A stretch of 62,371 nucleotides of DNA. Origin: Actinomycetota bacterium. Its GTDB lineage: Bacteria > Actinomycetota > Thermoleophilia > Gaiellales > Gaiellaceae. A program made the translations under genes and the position numbers. Below the pieces are notes generated by a model, which worked only from the letters and a program-made list of their open reading frames with translations, was not told where the DNA came from and did no database searches. This document shows, in pieces, positions 1 through 8,420 of this stretch (position 1 is the stretch's first letter; the number at the start of each line of letters is the position of its first letter). Where the stretch lies: contig PLBK01000015.1 in the NCBI GenBank assembly GCA_003134505.1, forward strand, positions 8,540 to 70,910. Direction: 5' to 3'.

Positions 1-825
1 ATCGTCGACGCGGCCGAAGCGGTCGGCCGGGATGAAGCCCTTCGCGTCGTGCGGAATCCCGTCGATCGGCGCGCCCACGAGGCGCGGCAACGCGACGACG
101 TGGTCGGCGGCGATGCTGTCTCCCCCCACGAGGTCGAGCCGACCGGCCCGGAACTCCTGCTGGTACGAGCTCGTCCTGAGGACGATCCCTCGTTCCTCGA
201 GCAGCCACGCCACGGCCTCGCTCGCCTCACGACCGAACACTCCGAGCGGCGCCTCCTCGTAGGTGACGAGCTGGATCTGGACGTCGTCGATGCGGTGACT
301 CGCCACGTGCGCCGCCGTCAGCAGCGCGAGCTCGTACAGCGGCAGCGGCCAGACGCTGCCGCCCGGCAGGGCGAAGACGACCGTCTGCGCGCCCCATCCG
401 AGCTTCTCGACGAGCCGGGCGAGCTCCGGAACGTCGGCCGGGCCGCGGAAGGTCAGCGAGCCCGGCACGGCCACCTTCGCCTGCGCGCCGCAGGCGATCA
501 GCAGCGCGTCGTACCCGATCCTGGACCCGGCGTGCGTCCAGGCGGCATGCCCGCCCGCGTCGACCGCGGCGAGCGTGCCCAGGCTCGCCTGGGCGTCGCA
601 CTCACGCGCGAAGTCGACGAGCTCGACTCGATGCACCCGGCCCAGGCCGAACGGCTCGGCGACCGCCAGCGGCCGGTACCAGAAGTGCGTCTCGGGGCAG
701 AGGAGCTCGACTGAGACGCGCTCCTCGGCCAGCTCCCGCAGCGCGAGCGCCGCCTCGAGGGCCGCGACGCCGCCGCCGGCGATGAGGACGCGATACCCGG
801 ACCTCTTCCCACCTGAGCTTCCCAT
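1..825 (-). CDS. NAD(P)/FAD-dependent oxidoreductase (partial, C-terminus beyond window)
   Basis: The frame is open from an ATG at 825 to the window edge, giving 275 residues. Residues 12-29 form a Rossmann FAD-binding motif (RVLIAGGGVAALEAALAL), and an ACGAQ-type turn near residue 112 fits the pyridine nucleotide-disulfide oxidoreductase fold. Known relatives are type II NADH dehydrogenases and sulfide:quinone oxidoreductases, which feed electrons to membrane quinone; I cannot tell which this is because the C-terminus is missing. A GGAGGAGGG ribosome-binding stretch directly precedes the ATG. It follows the malic enzyme gene by 9 bases, so the two are probably co-transcribed. Confidence 0.8.
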   Translation of the reverse strand, partial: MGSSGGKRSGYRVLIAGGGVAALEAALALRELAEERVSVELLCPETHFWYRPLAVAEPFGLGRVHRVELVDFARECDAQASLGTLAAVDAGGHAAWTHAGSRIGYDALLIACGAQAKVAVPGSLTFRGPADVPELARLVEKLGWGAQTVVFALPGGSVWPLPLYELALLTAAHVASHRIDDVQIQLVTYEEAPLGVFGREASEAVAWLLEERGIVLRTSSYQQEFRAGRLDLVGGDSIAADHVVALPRLVGAPIDGIPHDAKGFIPADRFGRVDD

Positions 826-834
826 CCCTCCTCC

Positions 835-2274
835 CTACAGGACACTCGCCGGCACGGCTCGGCGCCGGGCGACGCCGCCGGCCTCGGCCGCATTCGCCAC
901 GGCGTCGGCGACCGCGGGCGCGACCCGCCGGTCGAACACGCTCGGGATGACGTAGTCGGGCTCGAGGTGCTCGGGCTCGACGACCGCAGCGAGCGCGTGC
1001 GCGGCCGCGAGCTCCATCTCCCTGGTGATCGCCGTCGCGCGGACATCGAGCGCGCCCCGGAAGATGCCGGGGAACGCGAGCACGTTGTTGATCTGGTTCG
1101 GGTAGTCGGAGCGGCCCGTGCCGACGACGGCCGCGAAGCCTTCGATGGCCTCGGGCGAGACCTCGGGCGTCGGGTTGGCCATCGCGAAGACGATCGCGTC
1201 GCCGGCCATCGAGCGGACGGCCTCGACGCTGACGGCCCCCGGGCCTGAAAGGCCGATGTAGACGTCGGCGCCCGCGAGCGCCTCGTCGGCCGAGCCGCTC
1301 AGGCCACGCGGGTTCGTCTCCTCGGCGAGCAGCGCCTTGGACACGTCCAGCCCGCCGCGGCCCGGATGGAGGATCCCGTGACGATCGCAGCAGACGACGT
1401 CGCCGATACCCGCCGCGAGCAGCATGCGCGCGGTGGCCGCTCCGGCCGCGCCCGCACCGGTGACGACCGCGCGAACGTCCTCGAGCCGCTTGCCGACGAC
1501 GCGCAGCGCGTTCAGCAGGGCGGCCAGGACGACGATCGCCGTCCCGTGCTGGTCGTCATGGAAGACCGGGATGTCGAGCTCCTTCCGCAGCCGCGCCTCG
1601 ATCTCGAAGCAGCGGGGAGCCGAGATGTCCTCGAGGTTGATGCCCCCGTAGACCGGCGCGATCGCGATCACCGTCCGCACGATCTCGTCGGGATCGGTCG
1701 TCGCCAGGCAGACGGGCCAGGCGTCGACCCCGCCGAACTCCTTGAACAGGATCGCCTTGCCCTCCATCACCGGCAGCGCTGCCTCGGGGCCGATGTCGCC
1801 GAGACCGAGGACGGCGGTGCCGTCGGTGACGACCGCGACCGCGTTCTGCTTGATCGTCAGGTTCCAGACCTTGTCGGGATCGTCGGCGATCGCGCGGCAG
1901 ACACGGGCGACGCCGGGCGTGTACGCCATCGAGAGGTCGTCCCGGGTCTTGAGCGGCGTCTTGGCGGCGATCTCGAGCTTCCCGCCGAGGTGGAGCAGGA
2001 AGGTCCGGTCGGAGACGTGCTCGACCTCGATTCCGTCGAGCTGCCGTACCGCCTCGACGATCCGCGCCACGTGGTCCTCGTCGGCCGCGAGCACCGTCAC
2101 GTCGCGCACCTTCGTGTGCTGCTCGGCGCGCACGAGGTCGATCGCGCCGAGGGACCCGCCCGCAGCCGCGATTGCGCTCGCGAGCCGGGCGAACGACCCG
2201 GGGGTGTCCTCGAGGCGCACGCGGAGCGTCGAGCTGTACGACGCCGAGGGGTGCAGCGTTTCCGTGCTCTCCAT
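835..2274 (-). CDS. NAD(P)-dependent malic enzyme with N-terminal ACT domain
   Basis: It oxidatively decarboxylates malate to pyruvate, linking the TCA cycle to pyruvate and NAD(P)H supply in the cytoplasm. The 479-residue protein opens with an ACT-type regulatory domain (about residues 12-85, [19 protein letters not shown]), a common amino-acid-sensing module. The malic domain follows, with [23 protein letters not shown] and the metal-binding [12 protein letters not shown], and then an NAD-binding domain with the [14 protein letters not shown] motif. I chose the ATG at 2274 because the ACT domain starts just after it. A GTG at 2364, two bases after the osmC-like stop, would add 30 low-complexity residues and is the alternative. 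Neither start has a clear ribosome-binding site. Confidence 0.9.
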   Translation of the reverse strand: MESTETLHPSASYSSTLRVRLEDTPGSFARLASAIAAAGGSLGAIDLVRAEQHTKVRDVTVLAADEDHVARIVEAVRQLDGIEVEHVSDRTFLLHLGGKLEIAAKTPLKTRDDLSMAYTPGVARVCRAIADDPDKVWNLTIKQNAVAVVTDGTAVLGLGDIGPEAALPVMEGKAILFKEFGGVDAWPVCLATTDPDEIVRTVIAIAPVYGGINLEDISAPRCFEIEARLRKELDIPVFHDDQHGTAIVVLAALLNALRVVGKRLEDVRAVVTGAGAAGAATARMLLAAGIGDVVCCDRHGILHPGRGGLDVSKALLAEETNPRGLSGSADEALAGADVYIGLSGPGAVSVEAVRSMAGDAIVFAMANPTPEVSPEAIEGFAAVVGTGRSDYPNQINNVLAFPGIFRGALDVRATAITREMELAAAHALAAVVEPEHLEPDYVIPSVFDRRVAPAVADAVANAAEAGGVARRRAVPASVL

Positions 2275-2366
2275 GGCGGGAGTGTCCGCCCGCGTCGGCT
2301 CCACACCATCCGGACGGCCACCGATCCGCCTCGCGGACTTCCCGCAGCTCCGCAGATCGGCCACGG

Positions 2367-2849
2367 CTACGGGCGGCGCGGGTTCACTTCGATCACGGTC
2401 TCGACCGGGAGGTCGAGCGAGGCGGAGACCAGACAGGTGTCTTCTGCTTTCCGGGCGAGCTCACGTGCCTGTTCCGTATCTGACGGACCGGTCTCGATCA
2501 CGATCCTGAGGAAGAGCCGCGTGAAGCCGAAACGGCCGTCCTCGCGCAGGCCCACGACCCCGTCGCCGTCGATGGCGAGCGCCTCGTAGGCGAGTCCGGC
2601 GCGGGCGGCGAGGCCGGTGAAGGTGACTGCGAGGCATGAAGCCGCCGCGGCGACGAACATGTCCTCGGGGCTCCAGGTCGAGGGGTCGGTGCCCTTGAAG
2701 ACGAGCGGCGGGGCGATCTCGATCGCCTGCTTGCCTTCCACGTGCGCGGCGACGCGGCGCTCGGCGATCCATTCGACCGAGAGCGGGAAGTGGAACTCCT
2801 TCGGCCGCACGTGTGCGGCGGCGGGGGCGAGCTCGGACAGCCGGGTCAA
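2367..2849 (-). CDS. OsmC/Ohr-family peroxiredoxin-like protein
   Basis: OsmC/Ohr proteins are small cytoplasmic enzymes that reduce organic hydroperoxides with a pair of cysteines. This 160-residue protein has the family length and both conserved cysteines, in AAASCLAVTF (about residue 72) and DTCLVSASL (about residue 138). The start is TTG at 2849, supported by a perfect AGGAGG ribosome-binding site about 7 bases upstream. It is the first gene of a probable osmC-malic enzyme-flavoprotein transcription unit. Whether it is an Ohr or an OsmC subtype cannot be fixed by eye. Confidence 0.88.
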   Translation of the reverse strand: MTRLSELAPAAAHVRPKEFHFPLSVEWIAERRVAAHVEGKQAIEIAPPLVFKGTDPSTWSPEDMFVAAAASCLAVTFTGLAARAGLAYEALAIDGDGVVGLREDGRFGFTRLFLRIVIETGPSDTEQARELARKAEDTCLVSASLDLPVETVIEVNPRRP

Positions 2850-3052
2850 GCTACGACCTCCTGGAGCTCGTGTTCGAGCGCGATCAACTCGACGACCTTT
2901 CGGGAAGTGGATGGGTGAGTGCCGTGAAGGCAGTACTCCACAACCACGTGCTCGTGGGATCGTGGAATTCCCTGAGGCTCCGTCAGTCCCGGCCCTGATT
3001 CCACGCGGCGCCGCCCGCGCGACGGTTCGGGCGTGATCTCACACGGCCGGCG

Positions 3053-3067
3053 GCGAGATCATCTCGC
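3053..3067. other. 15-bp palindrome in the osmC-gap intergenic region
   Basis: GCGAGAT-C-ATCTCGC is a perfect 7-bp inverted repeat around one base. It lies in the 285-base gap (2850-3134) between gap and the osmC-like gene, about 200 bases upstream of the latter. It may be an operator or simply a small hairpin. Apart from this palindrome and the larger hairpin at 3084-3122 I see no gene in the gap. Confidence 0.35.
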
Positions 3068-3083
3068 CTGATCGGGCCAAGGT

Positions 3084-3122
3084 GTTGCGGCCGGCGGAGA
3101 CCCGTCTCCCGCCGGCCGCAAC
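3084..3122 (-). terminator. Strong hairpin downstream of gap
   Basis: Two arms of about 17 bases (GTTGCGGCCGGCGGAGA and its near-perfect complement) flank a short CCCG loop, with one base bulged. The hairpin begins 12 bases after the gap stop codon. There is no U-tract on the minus strand, so it would be an unconventional or Rho-assisted terminator. Confidence 0.55.
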
Positions 3123-3134
3123 TCATCTCTTGCC

Positions 3135-4262
<1,128 letters not shown>

Positions 4263-4898
4263 TCAGTGGCGGAGCCGCACCCAGTCGAGCCAGGGCGCGG
4301 CGAGATGGAACGTCGCGGCCGCGAAGACGGCGCCGACGGCGGCCGAGGTGACGACGAGCCCGACCCGCACCCGCGCCGAGGGCAGGCGGGTCGCCCGCCT
4401 GAAGTCGGACGACGCCAGCTGTGGGAGCTTCGGCAGGTAGACGAGCACGTGGAGTCCGGTCGTCACGAGCCAGACCACGAAGCTGACCTTGTGCAGGCCG
4501 AGCAGGATGCCGCCGCCCGGCTTGACGACGAACATCGCGATCCCGGTCCCGAAGACGAACAGCGTCGAGAGCACCACGGGGGGCGCGATCAGCACGCGCA
4601 TGACGAGGTGCGGCGGCCCCTTCAGCACGTACGGGCGGCTGTGCGTGTAGTAGCGGAAGAACCGCCAGCCGGTGGCGCCGAGCTTCAGGGCCACGGGCGG
4701 CACCAGCATGAGGCCGACGAAGACGTGCACCGAGATCAGCGGCCGGATGAACAGGATCGTCACGCCCTCGACGGCGAGCAGGGCGATCAGCAGGGCGCCC
4801 GTCGTGCCCGTCAGCCTCGCGTTGCCCTCCGCACCTCCCGAGCCGGCGGCGACGCGCTCTGTCGAGCGACCGACGACTGCCTCCCTCGACTGGATCAC
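4263..4898 (-). CDS. Multi-pass membrane protein, cytochrome b561/DUF4405-like
   Basis: The 211-residue protein has about five hydrophobic segments (near residues 33-51, 55-75, 100-122, 135-155 and 182-202). Histidines lie inside or at the ends of segments (ISVHVF near residue 58; GLHKVSF and TTGLHVLVYLP about a dozen residues apart). This spacing is what haem-ligating membrane cytochromes of the b561/ferric-reductase kind show, so a haem b electron-transfer role in the plasma membrane is plausible but inferred. The start is GTG at 4898. It is divergent from the response regulator, and the 83-base gap holds a symmetric repeat array (4923-4958), so it may belong to the same regulon as the electron-transfer genes. 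Confidence 0.6.
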   Translation of the reverse strand: MIQSREAVVGRSTERVAAGSGGAEGNARLTGTTGALLIALLAVEGVTILFIRPLISVHVFVGLMLVPPVALKLGATGWRFFRYYTHSRPYVLKGPPHLVMRVLIAPPVVLSTLFVFGTGIAMFVVKPGGGILLGLHKVSFVVWLVTTGLHVLVYLPKLPQLASSDFRRATRLPSARVRVGLVVTSAAVGAVFAAATFHLAAPWLDWVRLRH

Positions 4899-4922
4899 GG
4901 TCGTGCAGTCCAGCAGCGCCAG

Positions 4923-4958
4923 ATGAGGTGTCCATGAGTCGCCTCATCGCGCGCTCAT
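4923..4958. promoter_or_regulatory. Symmetric four-half-site operator between divergent genes
   Basis: The sequence reads ATGAG-N6-ATGAG-N4-CTCAT-N6-CTCAT. That is two direct repeats with an 11-bp period facing each other as mirror images. Direct repeats spaced 11 bp are the usual binding layout of OmpR/PhoB-family response regulators, and this array lies directly upstream of such a regulator (GTG at 4982) and of the divergent membrane protein (GTG at 4898). Autoregulation is the inference. Confidence 0.55.
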
Positions 4959-4981
4959 GCGGCGGCGGCAACAATGGGAAC

Positions 4982-5659
4982 GTGCGACTGCTCGTGGTCG
5001 AGGACGAGGTGAAGATGGCGAACCTGCTCGCGCGCGGGCTGCGGGAGGAGGGCCACGCGGTCGACCTCGCCGATCGAGGCGAGGAGGCGCTGTGGATGGC
5101 GCGAGCGGCCCCGTACGACGCGATCGTGCTCGACGTGATGCTGCCGGGCGGCGACGGCTTTTCGATCTGCCGCGAGCTGCGCGACCAGAAGGTGTGGACG
5201 CCGGTCCTGCTGCTGACCGCCCGCGACGCCGTCGACGACCGCGTCGTCGGGCTGGACGCGGGCGCGGACGACTACCTCGTGAAGCCGTTCTCGTTCTCGG
5301 AGCTCCTGGCCCGCCTCCGAGCGCTCCGCCGCCGGGTGCCCGCGGAGCGGCCGGTGGTGCTGCAGGTGGGTGACCTCCGCCTCGACCCGGCCGCGCGACT
5401 CGCCTGGCGCGGCGACGCTGAGCTGGCGCTGTCGGCGAAGGAGTTCGCGCTGCTCGAGCTGTTCATGCGGCGGCCGGGCGAGGCGCTGTCGCGGCTGGCG
5501 CTGCTCGAGGGAGCGTGGGACATGGCCTACGAGAGCCGGTCGAACCTCGTCGACGTCTACGTCCGCTACCTGCGCGAGAAGGTCGACCGGCCGTTCGGAC
5601 GGCACTCGATCGAGACCGTGCGCCGCGTCGGCTACCGGCTGCGCGAGGACGGCGGCTGA
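4982..5659 (+). CDS. OmpR-family DNA-binding response regulator
   Basis: This is the output half of a two-component system. The 225-residue protein has a receiver domain (residues 1-115) with acidic residues in VVEDE, the phospho-acceptor Asp51 in VLDVMLPGGDG, and the conserved Lys in DDYLVKPFSF. A C-terminal winged-helix DNA-binding domain follows (about 130-225, with SNLVDVYVRYLREKVD and IETVRRVGYRL). I chose GTG 4982 because the receiver's first strand starts there; an earlier in-frame GTG at 4928 would overlap the repeat array. The kinase gene starts 4 bases after the stop. The target promoter is probably its own and that of the electron-transfer operon at 7.1 kb. Confidence 0.93.
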   Translation: MRLLVVEDEVKMANLLARGLREEGHAVDLADRGEEALWMARAAPYDAIVLDVMLPGGDGFSICRELRDQKVWTPVLLLTARDAVDDRVVGLDAGADDYLVKPFSFSELLARLRALRRRVPAERPVVLQVGDLRLDPAARLAWRGDAELALSAKEFALLELFMRRPGEALSRLALLEGAWDMAYESRSNLVDVYVRYLREKVDRPFGRHSIETVRRVGYRLREDGG

Positions 5660-5663
5660 GCGC

Positions 5664-7088
5664 ATGAGCAGGATTCCGCTGCGGCTGCGGCTGACGCTCG
5701 TCTTCGCCACCACCATGGCCGTGGTGCTGACCGCCGTCGGCTTCTTCGTCTACGTCCGGGTCGGCGGCGAGCTGCAGACGTCGGTCGACCAGAGCCTCCG
5801 TGCCGGCGCCACTGAAGCACTCGACCATATCCGCCGAGACGGAGGGCTGACCGATCCGGACGTGCGCCTCGTCGACCCCGACCAGGCACGCGGCGAGACG
5901 CTGGCACAGGTGCTCGACAGCCGCGGCCGCGTGCTGCGGTCATCCACGACCGGCCTGGCGCCGCTCGTGAGCCCGGCCACGATCGCACGTGTGACCGGCG
6001 GAAAGAAGGTGCTGCAGACGAGCGAGCTGCCGGGCCGCAAGTCCGTGTGGCGGGTCTACGCGCTTCCCGTGAAGTCCGGGGGGCAGACGGTCGTCCTCGT
6101 CCTCGCCAGCTCGCTCGCGTCGCGGCAGGAGACGCTGGACCGATTGCTCACCGAGCTGGCCGTCGCGGGGCCGATCGCGCTCCTCCTGGCCTCGCTGGCC
6201 GGGTACGGGCTGGCGGCGGCGACCCTACGGCAGGTCGAGTCGATGCGCCGGCGGGCGGCCGAGATCTCGGCCTCCACCCCCGGCCTGCGCCTGCCGGTGC
6301 CGCAGAGCCGGGACGAGTTCGCACGTCTCGCCCAGACCCTGAACGACATGCTCGGACGGCTGGAGGCGTCGTTCGAGCACGAGCGCCGGTTCGTCTCGGA
6401 CGCGAGCCATGAGCTGCGGACGCCGCTGGCGTTGCTGCGCACGGAGCTCGAGCTGGCCCTGCGGCGCCCGCGCACGTACGACGAGCAGCGCGCGGCCCTC
6501 GAATCGGCGGCAGAGGAGACCGAACGGCTGACCCGGCTCGCTGAGGATCTGCTCCTGATCGCCCGCTCGGACCAGGGCGCGCTTCCGATCCGACGCGAGC
6601 ACGTGGTCGTGAGCGAGCTCCTGCGGAGCGTCTCGGATCGCTTCGCCGTCCGGGCGGGCACGAGCGAGCGCTCGATTCGCGTGGCCTGCGACCCGGGCGT
6701 GGTAGTGGATGCCGACCCGGCCCGGCTCGAGCAGGCGCTCGGCAACCTGATCGAGAACGCGCTCGTGCACGGTGCCGGGGAGATCGAGCTCTCGGCCCAG
6801 GCGTTCGGGCCGCTCGTCGAGATTCACGTCACCGACCGTGGGGCCGGCTTTCCGCCCGGCTTCGCGGCACGCGCCTTCGATCGCTTCAGCCGGGCGGACG
6901 ACGTCCGCGGCGCGGGCGGCACCGGGCTCGGGCTGTCGATCGTCGACCTGATCGCCCGCGCCCACGGCGGCGAGGCAGGGGTCGGTGTTCACCCGGGCGG
7001 AGGCGCCGACGTCTGGATCAGGCTCGAGCGGGGACGCCTGGACGCGGTCGAGAAGCCGCAGCCGGATCTCCTCTCAGCCCGCTCTTAA
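5664..7088 (+). CDS. Sensor histidine kinase with HAMP domain
   Basis: This is the membrane sensor partner of the preceding regulator, 474 residues long. A transmembrane helix at about 9-31 and a second at about 168-190 flank an extracellular sensor segment of some 130 residues that I do not recognise. A HAMP linker follows, then the phospho-acceptor His249 in SDASHELRTPLALL. The ATP-binding domain has the N box (NLIENALVHG), G1 (DRGAGFP) and G2 (GGTGLGLSIV). The ATG at 5664 comes 4 bases after the regulator stop, so the two are translationally linked. Its last codons overlap a repeat array that probably controls the next operon. Confidence 0.93.
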   Translation: MSRIPLRLRLTLVFATTMAVVLTAVGFFVYVRVGGELQTSVDQSLRAGATEALDHIRRDGGLTDPDVRLVDPDQARGETLAQVLDSRGRVLRSSTTGLAPLVSPATIARVTGGKKVLQTSELPGRKSVWRVYALPVKSGGQTVVLVLASSLASRQETLDRLLTELAVAGPIALLLASLAGYGLAAATLRQVESMRRRAAEISASTPGLRLPVPQSRDEFARLAQTLNDMLGRLEASFEHERRFVSDASHELRTPLALLRTELELALRRPRTYDEQRAALESAAEETERLTRLAEDLLLIARSDQGALPIRREHVVVSELLRSVSDRFAVRAGTSERSIRVACDPGVVVDADPARLEQALGNLIENALVHGAGEIELSAQAFGPLVEIHVTDRGAGFPPGFAARAFDRFSRADDVRGAGGTGLGLSIVDLIARAHGGEAGVGVHPGGGADVWIRLERGRLDAVEKPQPDLLSARS

Positions 7089-7113
7089 CCCGCTCTTACC
7101 GCCCTCTCATTAC
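7070..7113 (+). promoter_or_regulatory. Four tandem 11-bp repeats upstream of the electron-transfer operon
   Basis: Four consecutive 11-mers read CCTCTCAGCCC, GCTCTTAACCC, GCTCTTACCGC and CCTCTCATTAC. The shared core is CTCT(T/C)A at an exact 11-bp period, that is, one face of the helix. The array starts inside the end of the kinase gene and ends 30 bases before the first codon of the proline-rich membrane protein. Tandem 11-bp sites are typical of OmpR-family regulators, so the neighbouring response regulator is the likely binder. Confidence 0.6.
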
Positions 7114-7143
7114 GGGTTCATCTGCCCCTGCTGAACTGGCAGG

Positions 7144-7500
7144 GTGCCGGTCGAGCGCCACAGACACTTCCACCTGAACGCCCGCAACCAGGGCCTGCGG
7201 CGGCTCCAGGTCATGACGCGCGGCGTGGCTGTCGTGACGGCCGTCCTGACGGGCGTCTTCGCCGCGCTCGCCGCGCAGAGCAACGCGGGGCGCAAGCACG
7301 TGCCTCCGGTCCGGCCGATCCGGACGTCGACGCCACCCGTCCAGCCCGTCCGCACGCGGACGAACACGGTTCCGCCGCCGCCCTCCCTGCCGCCGCTGAG
7401 CTCGGACGAGCAGTCGCAGGCGGCACCCCCGCCGGCTCCCCCGGCACAGGCGCCACAACCGAGCTATTCCCCGCCGGCGGTCACCTCGGGAGGATCGTGA
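7144..7500 (+). CDS. Small proline-rich single-pass membrane protein
   Basis: I do not recognise a family. The 118-residue protein has a basic N-terminus, one hydrophobic segment (about residues 25-44, GVAVVTAVLTGVFAALAA), and then a proline-, threonine- and serine-rich tail with imperfect repeats such as PPVRPIRTSTPPVQPVRTRT. The tail probably extends outside the membrane. The GTG at 7144 gives this length. An ATG at 7213 would leave a cleaner signal-anchor and may be the true start, since the GTG has its purine stretch too close. The stop overlaps the apbE start (GTGA), so it heads the operon with the four redox genes that follow. Confidence 0.6.
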   Translation: MPVERHRHFHLNARNQGLRRLQVMTRGVAVVTAVLTGVFAALAAQSNAGRKHVPPVRPIRTSTPPVQPVRTRTNTVPPPPSLPPLSSDEQSQAAPPPAPPAQAPQPSYSPPAVTSGGS

Positions 7501-8420
7501 GCAACGCCTCCTGCTCGTTTCCCGCGCTCGGAACGACCGCAACGCTCGTCGTCACGGACGCCGCCGGCATCGACGCTGCCCGCTCGGCGGTCGAAGCCGA
7601 GCTGCAGGCCGTCGACGAGACCTGCAGCCGCTTTCGCCCGGACTCGGAACTCGTCCGCCTGAACGCGCGGGCGGGCCGCTGGGTCGCCGTCAGCGGTCGC
7701 CTGTTCGAGGCGGTCGAGGTCGCGCTCCGCGCGGCCTCGTCGACCGGCGGGCTCTGCGACCCGACCGTCGGCCGGACACTCCGGCTCGCCGGCTACGACC
7801 GGACGTTCGAGCTCGTCCGCCGGCGCGACGGCCGCACGCTTCGCGTCGACTTCGCACCCGCTTCCGGCTGGCAGGTCGTCGAGCTGGACCGGGAGCGGAG
7901 ACGCATCCGCATGCCGGAAGGCACCGAGCTCGACCTCGGCGCCACCGCCAAGGCCTTCGCCGCGGACCGCGCGGCAACGGGGGCCGCCCAGGCCGCCGGC
8001 TGTGGCGCCCTCGTCTCGCTCGGCGGCGACGTGGCCGTCGCAGGCGAGCCGCCGGCAGACGGATGGGCGGTCCGGATCGCCGACAGCCACGCCGCCTCGC
8101 CCACGAGCGCAGGGCCGATCGTCTCGATCCGCAGCGGCGGCCTCGCCAGCTCGAGCACGACCGTGCGGCGCTGGCACGCGGGCGAGGCCGAGCTCCACCA
8201 CATCGTCGACCCCCGCACGGGCAGGCCTGCGGAGCGAGCCTGGAGGACCGTGAGCGTCGCCGCCGCCACGTGCGTCGACGCGAATGCGGCGAGCACGGCT
8301 GCGATCGTGCTCGGCCCGGAGGCGCCCGCGTGGCTCGAGCAGCGTGCGCTGCCGGCGCGCCTCGTCGGCGAGACCGGCACGGCGACCTGCGTCGCAGGCT
8401 GGCCGGCCGAGGCGGCATGA
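7497..8420 (+). CDS. apbE: FAD:protein FMN transferase (ApbE)
   Basis: ApbE enzymes attach FMN covalently to a threonine of exported redox proteins, using FAD. The 307-residue protein shows family landmarks: CSRFRPDSEL (about residues 43-52), ELDLGATAKAFAAD with SLGGDVAVAG, ELHHIVDPRTGRPA (about residues 224-237), and the C-terminal DANAASTAAIVLG metal/FAD site. I see no N-terminal signal or lipobox, so it may act in the cytoplasm, unlike many ApbE lipoproteins. It overlaps its neighbours on both sides by 4 bases. No obvious flavinylation target domain is encoded next to it. Confidence 0.9.
   Translation: MSNASCSFPALGTTATLVVTDAAGIDAARSAVEAELQAVDETCSRFRPDSELVRLNARAGRWVAVSGRLFEAVEVALRAASSTGGLCDPTVGRTLRLAGYDRTFELVRRRDGRTLRVDFAPASGWQVVELDRERRRIRMPEGTELDLGATAKAFAADRAATGAAQAAGCGALVSLGGDVAVAGEPPADGWAVRIADSHAASPTSAGPIVSIRSGGLASSSTTVRRWHAGEAELHHIVDPRTGRPAERAWRTVSVAAATCVDANAASTAAIVLGPEAPAWLEQRALPARLVGETGTATCVAGWPAEAA

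Noticed and set aside
2813-2998. Possible small gene in the osmC-gap gap
   Set aside because: The 61 codons have no ribosome-binding site, overlap the osmC-like gene and resemble no family.
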